Shown piece after piece: positions 49,959-58,982 of a stretch of 64,000 nucleotides of DNA (position 1 is its first letter; every line of letters begins with the position of its first letter). Origin of the DNA: Burkholderiales bacterium (GTDB lineage: Bacteria > Pseudomonadota > Gammaproteobacteria > Burkholderiales > Burkholderiaceae_C). The stretch is from contig JANXXS010000410.1 in NCBI GenBank assembly GCA_025350505.1, positions 1 to 64,000 of the forward strand, read 5' to 3'. The position numbers and the translations under genes were made by a program. The notes beneath the pieces are model-generated. The model ran no database searches. It was not told where the DNA came from and worked only from the letters and a program-made list of their open reading frames with translations.

Positions 49959-51563
49959 ATGACGCCCGATCCGTTCATGCTGATGCTGAGCCGGGTCCGG
50001 TTCGGCCTGACGATCGGCTTTCACTACATCTTCGTTCCGCTGACGATCGGCCTGATCGTCGCCGTGGCGCTGATGGACACCTTGCGCGTCGTCACCGGCC
50101 GGCACGACTGGCGCCGCGCCGGGCGCTTCTGGTATCGCTTCTTCGTGCTGGCGTGGCTGATCGGCATGGCCACCGGCTATCCGCTGCGCATGCAGCTCGA
50201 ACACCAGTGGTCGGGCTACAGCGTGCATGCGCGCGAGGTCATCCACGCCATCATGGGCATGGAAGGAATGATCGCGCCGGCGATGGTCTCGCTGGTCCTC
50301 GTGCTGGCCTCGCTGGCGCACGGCCAGCCGGCCCTCGACCGGGCCATCACGCGCTGGGTACTGGCTATCGTCATGCTCGTCCAGGCGGCGTGCATCGTCA
50401 CGCTGAACGCGTGGATGCAGCATCCGGTCGGCACCGAAGCGGGCAACGCCGGGCTCGAGATCGTTTCGCTGAGCGCGATCTTCCTCAGCCCGACGGCGCT
50501 CTGCAAGATCGCGCACACGCTGAGCGCCGGCCTCCTGACCGGCGCGATCTTCATCGCCGCGATCTCGAGCTTCTACCTGATCAGGAAGCGCCACTTCGAC
50601 GTCGCGCGCCTGTCGCTGTCGCTGGCCCTGCCGATGGCGGCGCTGTCGCTGGCGGCGGTGATCTGGAGCGGCCACGCCAGCGCCCGCCTCGTGATGCAGC
50701 AGCAGCCGATGAAGTTCGCGGCGATCGAGGCGCACTGGGAACAGGAGGCCGGCCCGTCGTCGCTGACCTTGTTCGCCGTGCCCGACCTGGCGGCGCAGGC
50801 GAATCGCTTCGCGGTGACGGTGCCGCGCCTGATGAGCTGGCTGGCGACGCACAGCGACGCTTCGCCGGCCGGCGTTCGCGAGCTGCTCGTCGGCGCCGAG
50901 GCGCGCATTGCGTCGGCGTTGCGCGACCCCGCCACCGAAGCCGGCACCGGCTGGCGCCAGCTCTATGCGCGCACCGCGCAGACGCGCGAAGACTGGCCCC
51001 GGCTCTCGGACGAGCAGCGCATCCACGCCACGGCGCTGGCCAGCGTACCGAGCGTGCCGACGCTGTTCGGCAGCTTTCGCCTGATGGCCGGCTGCGCCCT
51101 CGTCCTCGGTCTGGTGCTGGCCTGCGCCCTGTGGCACCGCCGCGCCTTGCAGCGCGGTGGCGCGCAATGGCCGTTGCGAGTGCTCTGCCTGTGCCTGCCC
51201 CTGCCCTGGCTGGCGAGCTTCGCCGGCTGGACCGTCGCCGAGGTCGGCCGCCAGCCCTGGGTCATCTACGAGCAGATGGCGACCGGCAGCGCCGCCGTGT
51301 TGCCGCCGCCGGCTGCGGGCATCCTCGAGCTGCTGACGTTTCTTGCCGCGTACAGCGTGCTCGCCGTGTTGTTCATCACGGTGACACGCGCCCTGTTGCG
51401 CATCGGCCCGCGCCGCCACATCTGGTCGTCGGCCTGGCGTTACAAGGTTCGCTCGATGATCGGCAATCCGCTGCAGCGCCGAACCGCGGCGGCAGCACGT
51501 GCCAGCGCCTGGGTCGGCAAGCCGACGCGGCCGCGTCACATGCACCGCGTCGCCACGACCTGA
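49959..51563 (+). CDS. cytochrome bd-type ubiquinol oxidase subunit I-like protein (no CydB adjacent)
   Basis: LSRVRFGLTIGFHYIFVPLTIGL, QPMKFAAIEAHWEQEAG, WTVAEVGRQPWVIYEQM. Confidence 0.88.
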   Translation: MTPDPFMLMLSRVRFGLTIGFHYIFVPLTIGLIVAVALMDTLRVVTGRHDWRRAGRFWYRFFVLAWLIGMATGYPLRMQLEHQWSGYSVHAREVIHAIMGMEGMIAPAMVSLVLVLASLAHGQPALDRAITRWVLAIVMLVQAACIVTLNAWMQHPVGTEAGNAGLEIVSLSAIFLSPTALCKIAHTLSAGLLTGAIFIAAISSFYLIRKRHFDVARLSLSLALPMAALSLAAVIWSGHASARLVMQQQPMKFAAIEAHWEQEAGPSSLTLFAVPDLAAQANRFAVTVPRLMSWLATHSDASPAGVRELLVGAEARIASALRDPATEAGTGWRQLYARTAQTREDWPRLSDEQRIHATALASVPSVPTLFGSFRLMAGCALVLGLVLACALWHRRALQRGGAQWPLRVLCLCLPLPWLASFAGWTVAEVGRQPWVIYEQMATGSAAVLPPPAAGILELLTFLAAYSVLAVLFITVTRALLRIGPRRHIWSSAWRYKVRSMIGNPLQRRTAAAARASAWVGKPTRPRHMHRVATT

Positions 51564-51602
51564 CCGCGCCGCGACCGGCCCGAGCAGGCCGCGAGCGCAG
51601 GC

Positions 51603-52034
51603 ATGCGACGATTGCGTCGTCTGTCTTCCTGGAGAGCGACCTTGTTCCTCGAGCGCATCCCTGTTCCCGTCCGCGCCGCCGCCGCGTTGCCCCTGCTCGT
51701 CGCCCTCGCCGCCTGCGGCACCCTCTTCAAGAAAGACGAAGCGGTGCAGGCCGTCGTCAACAGGCGCGCCATCGGCATGGCGGCGGGCGAGTTCTTCGAC
51801 CAGTTCGGCACCTGGCGGCAGCGCACCGAGCTGCTCGACGCAACGACCGAATTCAGCTGGACCTCGGCCACCGCGTCCCGCACCGCCGCCGGCTACGTCA
51901 GCCTCGACGACCGCACCTGCACCTTGCGCATCGTCGTCGCAAAGAACGGCAGGATCGCCACGGCCGACGTCGTCTTCGACAACCAGGGCCGCGTCAGCAC
52001 CTCGCGATGCGCGGAGCTGTTCGGCACCAGGTAG
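51603..52034 (+). CDS. hypothetical lipoprotein
   Basis: Lipobox LVALAAC; GTLFKKDEAVQAVVNRRAIGMAAGEFFDQFGTWRQR... Confidence 0.7.
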   Translation: MRRLRRLSSWRATLFLERIPVPVRAAAALPLLVALAACGTLFKKDEAVQAVVNRRAIGMAAGEFFDQFGTWRQRTELLDATTEFSWTSATASRTAAGYVSLDDRTCTLRIVVAKNGRIATADVVFDNQGRVSTSRCAELFGTR

Positions 52035-52047
52035 GACGACCCACGCG

Positions 52048-53277
52048 ATGCGACGCGACGACGTCATCGTCATCGGCGCCGGCATCGGCGGCCTGACGCT
52101 GGCGCTCTGCCTGCACCGCGCCGGCATCGCCTGCCGCGTCTACGAGGCGAGCGCCGCGATCCGGCCGCTCGGCGTCGGCATCAACGTGTTGCCGCATGCC
52201 ACCGCCGAACTGCAGTCGCTCGGCCTGCTCGACGCGCTCGAGCGGGTCGCCGTGCAGACGCGCGAAGCGGCGTTCTACAACCGCTTCGGCCAGCTCGTCT
52301 ACGCCGAGCCCGCGGGCCGTTGGGCCGGCTACGAGGTGCCACAGCTCTCGATCCACCGCGGCGACCTGCAGGAGGTGCTGCTCGCCGCCGTGACGTCGCG
52401 CCTCGGTGCCGACCGCGTCGTCACCGGGCACTCCTGCGTCGGCGCGGAGAGCGCCCGCGACGACGCGGTGCGCGTGCGCTTTCGCGGCGCCGCGGGTGAG
52501 GCCTTGCCGGATGCGCTCGGCCGCATCGTCGTCGCCTGCGACGGCATCCATTCGGCGCTGCGCAAGCAGCTCCATCCCGACGAAGGTCCGCCGCGCTGGT
52601 CGGGCGTCAACATGTGGCGCGGCGTCACCGCGCACGCGCCCTTCCTCGGCGGCGCGACCATGGTTCGCGCCGGCTGGCTCTCGGTCGGCAAGATGGTGAT
52701 CTACCCGATCCGCAACGACGTCGACGGCGCCGGCCGGCAGCTCGTCAACTGGGTCGCCGAGCTCGAAGCCACGGCGCCGGTGCAGCGCGACTGGAACGCA
52801 CGCGGCAAGCTCGACGATTTCTTCCCGACCTTCGCCGACTGGCACTTCGGCTGGCTCGACGTGGCCGCGCTGATCCAAAGCACCGCGACCCTGCTCGCCT
52901 ACCCGATGGTCGACCAGGACCCGCTGCCACGCTGGAGCTTCGGCCGTGTCACCCTGCTCGGCGACGCCGCGCATCCGATGGTGCCGCGCGGCTCGAACGG
53001 CGCCGGCCAGGCGATCCTCGATGCGCGCTGCCTCGCCGACCTGCTGGCCGCGCGTGGCCTCGGTCCTGAAGCGCTCGGCGAATACGATCGCCTGCGCAAC
53101 GCCGCCACCGCGAAGATCGTGCTCATGAACCGCAGCAACCCGCCCGACGCGATCCTGCGCGAGGTGCACGAGCGCTCGGGCGACCAGCCCTTCGCGCGGA
53201 TCGAAGACCTCGTCTCGCGCGAAGAGCTGGCGAAGATCGCCGACGACTACAAGCAGGTGGCGGGACTGCGACGCTGA
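52048..53277 (+). CDS. FAD-dependent monooxygenase / flavin-dependent oxidoreductase
   Basis: VIVIGAGIGGLTLALCLHRAGI, VACDGIHSALRKQL, RVTLLGDAAHPMVPRGSNGAGQAILDA. Confidence 0.92.
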   Translation: MRRDDVIVIGAGIGGLTLALCLHRAGIACRVYEASAAIRPLGVGINVLPHATAELQSLGLLDALERVAVQTREAAFYNRFGQLVYAEPAGRWAGYEVPQLSIHRGDLQEVLLAAVTSRLGADRVVTGHSCVGAESARDDAVRVRFRGAAGEALPDALGRIVVACDGIHSALRKQLHPDEGPPRWSGVNMWRGVTAHAPFLGGATMVRAGWLSVGKMVIYPIRNDVDGAGRQLVNWVAELEATAPVQRDWNARGKLDDFFPTFADWHFGWLDVAALIQSTATLLAYPMVDQDPLPRWSFGRVTLLGDAAHPMVPRGSNGAGQAILDARCLADLLAARGLGPEALGEYDRLRNAATAKIVLMNRSNPPDAILREVHERSGDQPFARIEDLVSREELAKIADDYKQVAGLRR

Positions 53278-53310
53278 GGCGCGCCGCTCCTGCACGCCGC
53301 ACCGCCCGCC

Positions 53311-54222
53311 ATGTCGACGCTGATCTATCGGCAGGTCGCAACGCTGGCGATCGACCCCGCCGATCACCCGCGCGGGCTGTCGTTTCTCAGCGCCGCGAGC
53401 GGGCTGGTGCGCGTCGGCCAGCGTCTCTACGTCGTCGCCGACGACGAGAACCACATCGGCGTGTTCAACGCCGATGCCGGCTCGACCGGCCGCCTGATCC
53501 GGCTCTTCGACGGCGACCTGCCGGAATCGAAGAAGCAGCGCAAGGCGGAGAAGGACGACCTCGAGTCGCTGCTGCGCCTGCCGCCGACGGCGGCGTGGCC
53601 GAGCGGTGCGCTGCTGGCGCTCGGGTCGGGCTCGCGGCCGAACCGCTTTTCCGGGGCCTTGCTCGGGCTCGATGCGAACGGCGAGGCGCGAGGTCCGGCA
53701 CGCGTTGTCGACCTCTCGCCCCTGTATGCCGATCCGAGTTTGCGCTTCGAGGCGCTGAACATCGAAGGCGCGTTCATCGTCGACGATGCCTTGCTGCTGC
53801 TGCAGCGCGGCAGCATGCGCAGCCCGAGCGCGGTCATCCGCTTTCCGCTCGATCGCGTCATGGCGTGGCTGAGCGGCGCACCGGCCTCTTTGCAGCCGCG
53901 CGCGACCGTCGAATGCGACCTCGGCAAGGTCGAGGGCGTGCCGCTCACCTTCACCGACGGCTGCGCCCTGCCCGACGGCTCGTGGCTGTTCAGCGCCGTC
54001 GCCGAGCAGACCGGCAACAGCTACGACGACGGCGCCTGCGCCGGGGCGGCGATCGGCATCGCCCGCGGCGACGGCACGCTGCAGGAAGTGCGCCGGATCG
54101 AGCCGACGCGCAAGATCGAAGGCATAGACGCGCGCGTCGCCGGTGGCAAGATGACGATCGACGTGGTGACCGACGCCGACGACCCGGCCATTCCGGCCGA
54201 GCTCGGCGAGACCGTCTGGTGA
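53311..54222 (+). CDS. conserved hypothetical protein (beta-propeller-like)
   Basis: 303-aa ORF; LYVVADDENHIGVF...LLALGSGSRPNRFSGALLGLDANGE...LNIEGAFIVDDALLLLQRGS. Confidence 0.72.
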   Translation: MSTLIYRQVATLAIDPADHPRGLSFLSAASGLVRVGQRLYVVADDENHIGVFNADAGSTGRLIRLFDGDLPESKKQRKAEKDDLESLLRLPPTAAWPSGALLALGSGSRPNRFSGALLGLDANGEARGPARVVDLSPLYADPSLRFEALNIEGAFIVDDALLLLQRGSMRSPSAVIRFPLDRVMAWLSGAPASLQPRATVECDLGKVEGVPLTFTDGCALPDGSWLFSAVAEQTGNSYDDGACAGAAIGIARGDGTLQEVRRIEPTRKIEGIDARVAGGKMTIDVVTDADDPAIPAELGETVW

Positions 54223-55247
54223 CCGACTCGCGAACACGGAGCAAAGCCTTGCCATCAACCGATCTGTCACGCCGCCGCGGCATCCTCGCCGCGCTCTCGG
54301 CCGCAGGGCTGGCCGCACCCGGCTCCGGTCGCGCCTTCGCGCAGACGGCATGGCCGAGCAAGCTCGTACGCATCGTCGTTCCGTACACGCCGGGCACCGG
54401 CATGGACATCCTGGCCCGCACCATGGCCCCGCATCTGAGCGCGCTGTGGAACGGGCAGGCGATCGTCATCGACAACCGGCCCGGCGCCTCGGGCAACCTC
54501 GGCGCCGGCGCGGTCGCCAAGTCGCCACCCGACGGCCAGACGCTGCTGATGGGGGTCAACACGCTCATCATCAATCCTGCCCTGTACACGAACATGAGCT
54601 ACGACCCGCTCAAAGACCTGGCGCCGCTCGGCCTGTGCGCGACCGGCTCCTTCCTGCTCGTGGCGAGTGCAGCATCGAAGCTCCGCTCGGTCGACGACCT
54701 GGTCAAGGCGGCGCGCGCCAGGCCCGGCTTGCTCGACTACGCCTCGCCCGGCATCGCAACGCCGCACCACATGGCGATGGAGCTGTTCAAGCTGCAAGCC
54801 AGGGTCTCGATCACGCACATCCCGTTCTCGGGCACGGCCGGCGCCGTCGGTGCGGTGCTCTCGGGCGACGTGCCGCTGATGTTCCTGCCGGTGCATGTGG
54901 CGATGGCGCAGGTGAAGGGCGGCCGGCTCGTCGCGCTGGCCGCCGCCGGCGACAAGCGATCCTCGCTCGCGCCCGACGTGCCGACGCTTGCCGAGCTCGG
55001 CTACAAGGGCGTCGAGGCCGACCTCTGGTACGGCATGCTGGCACCGGCCGGCACACCGGCCGAGATCGTCGCCAAGGTCAACGCCGACATGCGCAAGGTG
55101 CTCGCCCTCACCGAAGTGCGGGCCGCCCTCGTCGCGCAAGGCATGGAGATCGCACCGGGCTCGCCCGAAGAGATGGGCGCGCTGATGCGGCGCGACGCGG
55201 CGCGCTGGGCCACCGTGGTGAAGCAGGCGGGCATCCGGGCCGAGTAG
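54219..55247 (+). CDS. Bug/TctC-family tripartite tricarboxylate transporter substrate-binding protein
   Basis: Tat-like N-terminus DLSRRRGILAALSAAG; WPSKLVRIVVPYTPGTGMDILARTMAPHL...VIDNRPGASGNLGAGAVAKSPPDGQTLLMG. Confidence 0.9.
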   Translation: MTDSRTRSKALPSTDLSRRRGILAALSAAGLAAPGSGRAFAQTAWPSKLVRIVVPYTPGTGMDILARTMAPHLSALWNGQAIVIDNRPGASGNLGAGAVAKSPPDGQTLLMGVNTLIINPALYTNMSYDPLKDLAPLGLCATGSFLLVASAASKLRSVDDLVKAARARPGLLDYASPGIATPHHMAMELFKLQARVSITHIPFSGTAGAVGAVLSGDVPLMFLPVHVAMAQVKGGRLVALAAAGDKRSSLAPDVPTLAELGYKGVEADLWYGMLAPAGTPAEIVAKVNADMRKVLALTEVRAALVAQGMEIAPGSPEEMGALMRRDAARWATVVKQAGIRAE

Positions 55248-55264
55248 GCGCAGGACCGCGATCG

Positions 55265-56230
55265 ATGCGCAGCCTCCACGACCGCGACGCCGCCTGGCCG
55301 GCCCTCGACCACGCCGCGTCGCGCGACACGCTGGCGACGCTGCAGCTCTGGGCGCAGATCGTCGGCAAGGTCCGGCTCGCGCTCACGCCCTGGCTCAACC
55401 ACGGCTGGCAGATGCCGCTCTACGTCAACGCGCGCGGTCTCGGCAGCTCGCCGATCCATGTCGGCGGCGAGATCGTCGAGATCGGCTTCGACCTCGTCGA
55501 TCATCGGCTGGTCGTCCGCTCGTCGCGATCGAGCGAACGCGGCTTCGCGCTCGCGCCGATGTCGGTGGCCGCGTTCTACCGCCGGCTCATGGCCGAGCTC
55601 GCGGCGATCGGCGTCGAGGTGGCGATCAACACCTTGCCGAACGAGGTGGCCGATCCGATCCGCTTTCCCGACGACGAGACGCATGCCAGCTATGACGCCG
55701 CGATCGCGCATGCCTACTGGCGCGCCCTCGTGGCCGTCGACGGCGTGTTCCGCTTGTTCCGCACCGCCTTTCTCGGCAAGACGAGCCCGGTGCATCTGTT
55801 CTGGGGCGCCTTCGACCTCGCCGTCACGCGCTTTTCCGGGCGCACCGCGCCGCACCATCCAGGCGGCGTTCCCGGCCTGCCCGACGACGTGACGCGCGAG
55901 GCCTATTCGCACGAGGTGAGCAGCGCCGGCTTCTGGCCGGGCAGCGATCGATACCCGCAGGCCGCGTTCTATTCGTACGCCTATCCCGCGCCGGCCGGCT
56001 TCGCCGATGCGAAGGTCGAGCCTGCGCAAGCGACCTGGTCCGCGGCGATGGGCGAATGGCTGCTGCCCTACGAGGCGGTGCGCAGCGCAGCCGACCCGGA
56101 GGCCGCGCTGATGCGATTCCTGCAGTCGACCTATCGCGCCGCGGCCGACCTCGGGCACTGGGAGGCGGCGCTCGAATGCGCCCTCGGCGTGCCCGGACGA
56201 CCGCGCGCGGTGACAGGCGCGACCGGCTGA
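55265..56230 (+). CDS. DUF5996 family protein
   Basis: LQLWAQIVGKVRLALTPWLNHGWQMPLYVNARGL...VHLFWGAFDLAVTRFSGRTAP...EVSSAGFWPGS. Confidence 0.8.
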   Translation: MRSLHDRDAAWPALDHAASRDTLATLQLWAQIVGKVRLALTPWLNHGWQMPLYVNARGLGSSPIHVGGEIVEIGFDLVDHRLVVRSSRSSERGFALAPMSVAAFYRRLMAELAAIGVEVAINTLPNEVADPIRFPDDETHASYDAAIAHAYWRALVAVDGVFRLFRTAFLGKTSPVHLFWGAFDLAVTRFSGRTAPHHPGGVPGLPDDVTREAYSHEVSSAGFWPGSDRYPQAAFYSYAYPAPAGFADAKVEPAQATWSAAMGEWLLPYEAVRSAADPEAALMRFLQSTYRAAADLGHWEAALECALGVPGRPRAVTGATG

Positions 56231-56428
56231 CTGGCGACCCCGGCGACGTCGCGCGGCGCCGCTGACTCAAGTCCTTCGCGCGCGCGCCGATAACGACGCT
56301 AAGGGGGCTTGCGGCCATCGCCGGCGCCGCGTCTCCGTCGGTCGGCACGCGCCGACCGCGCGTCGGACGGCGCGTTCGGCGGCGCGACGGAAGTCTCGCT
56401 TCGCGGACCTCGGGCACAGACGGTCTAC

Positions 56429-56449
56429 AAATGTGCAGCTTGCACATTT
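56429..56449. promoter_or_regulatory. perfect 9-bp inverted repeat AAATGTGCA-GCT-TGCACATTT (operator or hairpin)
   Basis: Read directly at 56429-56449 in an AT-richer intergenic stretch, 60 bp upstream of the next ATG. Confidence 0.55.
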
Positions 56450-56509
56450 ACGATTCCGCTCGACGGTCGAGATGATCCCGGCCGCAACAACATCCATCGG
56501 GAGTTATCG

Positions 56510-57997
56510 ATGATTCGTCGCCACAGAACCAGCTCGCGCCCCTCGGCGCGCCTTGCCCTCCTTCAGGTCGCCTGCGCGGTCGCTGCCTTGGCCGGCTGCG
56601 GCGGCGGCGGCCCCGACATGTTGGGCACCGGAACGGGAGGCACTGCGCAGACCCAGTCGGTGCTGCAGACCTACATCACCGACAACCTCGCGACCGACTA
56701 TTCCAAGGTCTGGGTCTCGATCCGCAAGATCACCGCCGTCGACGCCAGCGGCACCGAGGTGACGCTGCTCGACGCGACCGCCGCGCCGGTCGTCGTCAAC
56801 CTCTCTTCGCTCGCCTCGGTCGGCCAGTTCCTCTCCACGGTGAAGATTCCCGCAGGCGTCTACGGCGAGGTCCGCGTGACGCTCGACAACAGCGTGCAAC
56901 TGGTCTCGCTGGACGGCGCCACGACGATCACCGCCAAGCTGACCGCGACCGGCACCGAGTTCGTCGTGCACGTACGCAACATCGATCTCGACACCGCGGC
57001 GAATGGCCAGCTGGTGCTCGACTTCAACCTCGCCCGTTTCACCTACGACCCGCTCACCGGCCTGGTGACGCCGACGATCGAGGCGCCCAAGCCGAGCGAC
57101 GCGTTCGGAAAGTTCGTGCGCCAGCAGGCCGAAGTACATGGCACGGTGAAGAGCGTCGACACGACGGCGCAGACGCTCGTCATCGACGACGCGCGGCTCG
57201 GCAGCGGCATCGTCGTCTCGCTGGCTACCGACGCGGTCATCCTCGACGAAGCGAGCGGCAAGACGGTGACGCTCGCCGGCATCGCCGCCGGCGCGCGGGT
57301 CGAGATCAAGGGCGTGGTGACGCCGGGCACGACCACCGCCGACCCGGTCACGGTGACGGCCTCGGTGATCCACATCGAGCCGGCCAACCCGGCGCCCGGC
57401 CTGGTCCGCGTCGGCGGCGCGGGCAAGGTGATCTCGGTCAGCGGCAACCTCGTCACCGTGGCCCTCGACGAAGCCAACTTCCTGCCCGGCGCGAACAGCG
57501 TCGTCGTCGACGTGTCGACGGCGGAGTTCGAGCACGGCCAGCTCTCCGACCTGAGCGCCGGCGTCGGCGTTGCCTTCCGCGGCACGCTGAGCGGCACCGG
57601 CACTTCGGCGCAGGTGATGGCCACTGCCATCGACGTGCGCGGCGCGCCGTCGCAGAGCGATCGGCAGCAGAACCCCGGCCAGACGTTCAGCGCGGTCAAC
57701 GGCGCCATTGCCAACCTCAACCCGGACGGCACCTTCACGGTCACGGTGACGAGGGCCGACGGCCCGGTCGTCGTCCCCGGTCTGTACACCGTCGACGCCT
57801 CGAAGGCGACCTACATGGAAGGCAATGCCTCCTGCCTCGCCGCGGGCGCGGTCGTGCAGGCGGTCGGTTCGCTCGTGAACACGACGCTCACGGCCAAGTT
57901 CATGAACGTCAAGGGCTGCGCTGGCGAGACGCATTCGGAGCCGCCGCCGCCCGCAGCGCCGCCGCCGGCCGCATCGGCAGCTTCCGGCGCGCACTGA
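56510..57997 (+). CDS. DUF4382 / DUF5666 domain lipoprotein
   Basis: Lipobox LAGC; VWVSIRKITAVDASGTEVTLLD (DUF4382); VHGTVKSVDTTAQTLVIDDARLGSGIVV (DUF5666). Confidence 0.82.
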   Translation: MIRRHRTSSRPSARLALLQVACAVAALAGCGGGGPDMLGTGTGGTAQTQSVLQTYITDNLATDYSKVWVSIRKITAVDASGTEVTLLDATAAPVVVNLSSLASVGQFLSTVKIPAGVYGEVRVTLDNSVQLVSLDGATTITAKLTATGTEFVVHVRNIDLDTAANGQLVLDFNLARFTYDPLTGLVTPTIEAPKPSDAFGKFVRQQAEVHGTVKSVDTTAQTLVIDDARLGSGIVVSLATDAVILDEASGKTVTLAGIAAGARVEIKGVVTPGTTTADPVTVTASVIHIEPANPAPGLVRVGGAGKVISVSGNLVTVALDEANFLPGANSVVVDVSTAEFEHGQLSDLSAGVGVAFRGTLSGTGTSAQVMATAIDVRGAPSQSDRQQNPGQTFSAVNGAIANLNPDGTFTVTVTRADGPVVVPGLYTVDASKATYMEGNASCLAAGAVVQAVGSLVNTTLTAKFMNVKGCAGETHSEPPPPAAPPPAASAASGAH

Positions 57998-58015
57998 GTC
58001 GCACCGGCCCGACTC

Positions 58016-58044
58016 GCCCCGGCCGTCCTGGCCGGGGCTTTTTT
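58016..58044 (+). terminator. Rho-independent terminator
   Basis: GCCCCGGCC-GTCCT-GGCCGGGGC stem-loop (9-bp perfect stem) followed by TTTTTT at 58039-58044, just after the DUF4382 gene. Confidence 0.92.
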
Positions 58045-58065
58045 CGCCCGCGAGAAGCGGCCGGC

Positions 58066-58878
58066 TCAGGCCGGCACGACCTCGTCGGTGCGCACCTGGA
58101 AGTGCTCGAGCGTGTTCGGGCCGAACGCGGTCGACAGCGCGACGTCGCAGGCGTCGCGGCCGCGCGCCATCAGCACGCGGCCGATGCGCGGCATGTTGTT
58201 GCGCGCGTCGAAGGTGTACCAGCGGTCGCCGAGCCAGGCCTCGAACCAGCCGGCGAAGTCCATCGTGCCGTAGGGCGGCGGCATGCCGATGTCGCCGAGG
58301 TAGCCGGTGCAGTAGCGCGCCGGGATGTTCAGGCAGCGGCAGAAGGCGATCGCCAGGTGGGCGTAGTCGCGGCACACGCCGCGGCCTTCGTTGTAGGCCT
58401 CCCACGCCGTCTTCGTGTTGCGCGCGTACTGGTAGCCGAACTCGATGTGCCGGTGCACGAAGTCGCAGATCGCCTGCACCCGCGCCCAGCCGGTCGGCCC
58501 GGCGCCGAAGCGGTTCCACGCGACGTCGGAGAGCTGGTCGGTCTCGCAGTAACGGCTGCCGAGCAGGTAGACCAGCGTCGATTCGGGCAGTTGCTCGACC
58601 GGCGTCTGCACCGCCGTCGGCACGACGACGTCGGGCAGGCCGCTGTCGTTGATGACGGCGTCGGTGCGCAGAACGATGCGGCCGCGCGGCGCGATGATGC
58701 GGCTGCACCAGTTGCCGAACAGGTCGCGGTAGGCACCGATCGGCACCGGCGGATCGGTGACCAGCAGGTCGGGCTGCACCAGGTCCGAGGCCCGCGAGTA
58801 GTGGATGTTCAGGACGAGCAGCATCGGCGTCGGCTGCGGGCAGCGATACGCCATTTCGAAACCGACCCGGATTTGCAT
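58066..58878 (-). CDS. transglutaminase-like domain protein
   Basis: EGRGVCRDYAHLAIAFCRCLNIPARYCTGYLGDI, DRWYTFDARNN (Cys-His-Asp). Confidence 0.9.
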   Translation of the reverse strand: MQIRVGFEMAYRCPQPTPMLLVLNIHYSRASDLVQPDLLVTDPPVPIGAYRDLFGNWCSRIIAPRGRIVLRTDAVINDSGLPDVVVPTAVQTPVEQLPESTLVYLLGSRYCETDQLSDVAWNRFGAGPTGWARVQAICDFVHRHIEFGYQYARNTKTAWEAYNEGRGVCRDYAHLAIAFCRCLNIPARYCTGYLGDIGMPPPYGTMDFAGWFEAWLGDRWYTFDARNNMPRIGRVLMARGRDACDVALSTAFGPNTLEHFQVRTDEVVPA

Positions 58879-58982
58879 GCTCGCCCTCGTTGCGCTGGCC
58901 ACTGCCAGCAAGCCGCGTGCCGCCAGCGCCGAGTATCCGCCTGAACACGGCGTGGCGCGGGCACGGCCACAATGCCCGGCCC

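Noticed and set aside
47127-52127. 1666-aa uninterrupted minus-strand ORF spanning ligD and the antisense of cydA
   Set aside because: Only the 47127-49679 portion is LigD; the upstream extension is antisense to cydA and low-complexity Arg/Gln-rich, a high-GC artefact.
51994-54351. 785-aa minus-strand ORF
   Set aside because: Antisense to the FAD monooxygenase and the following hypothetical; shadow ORF.
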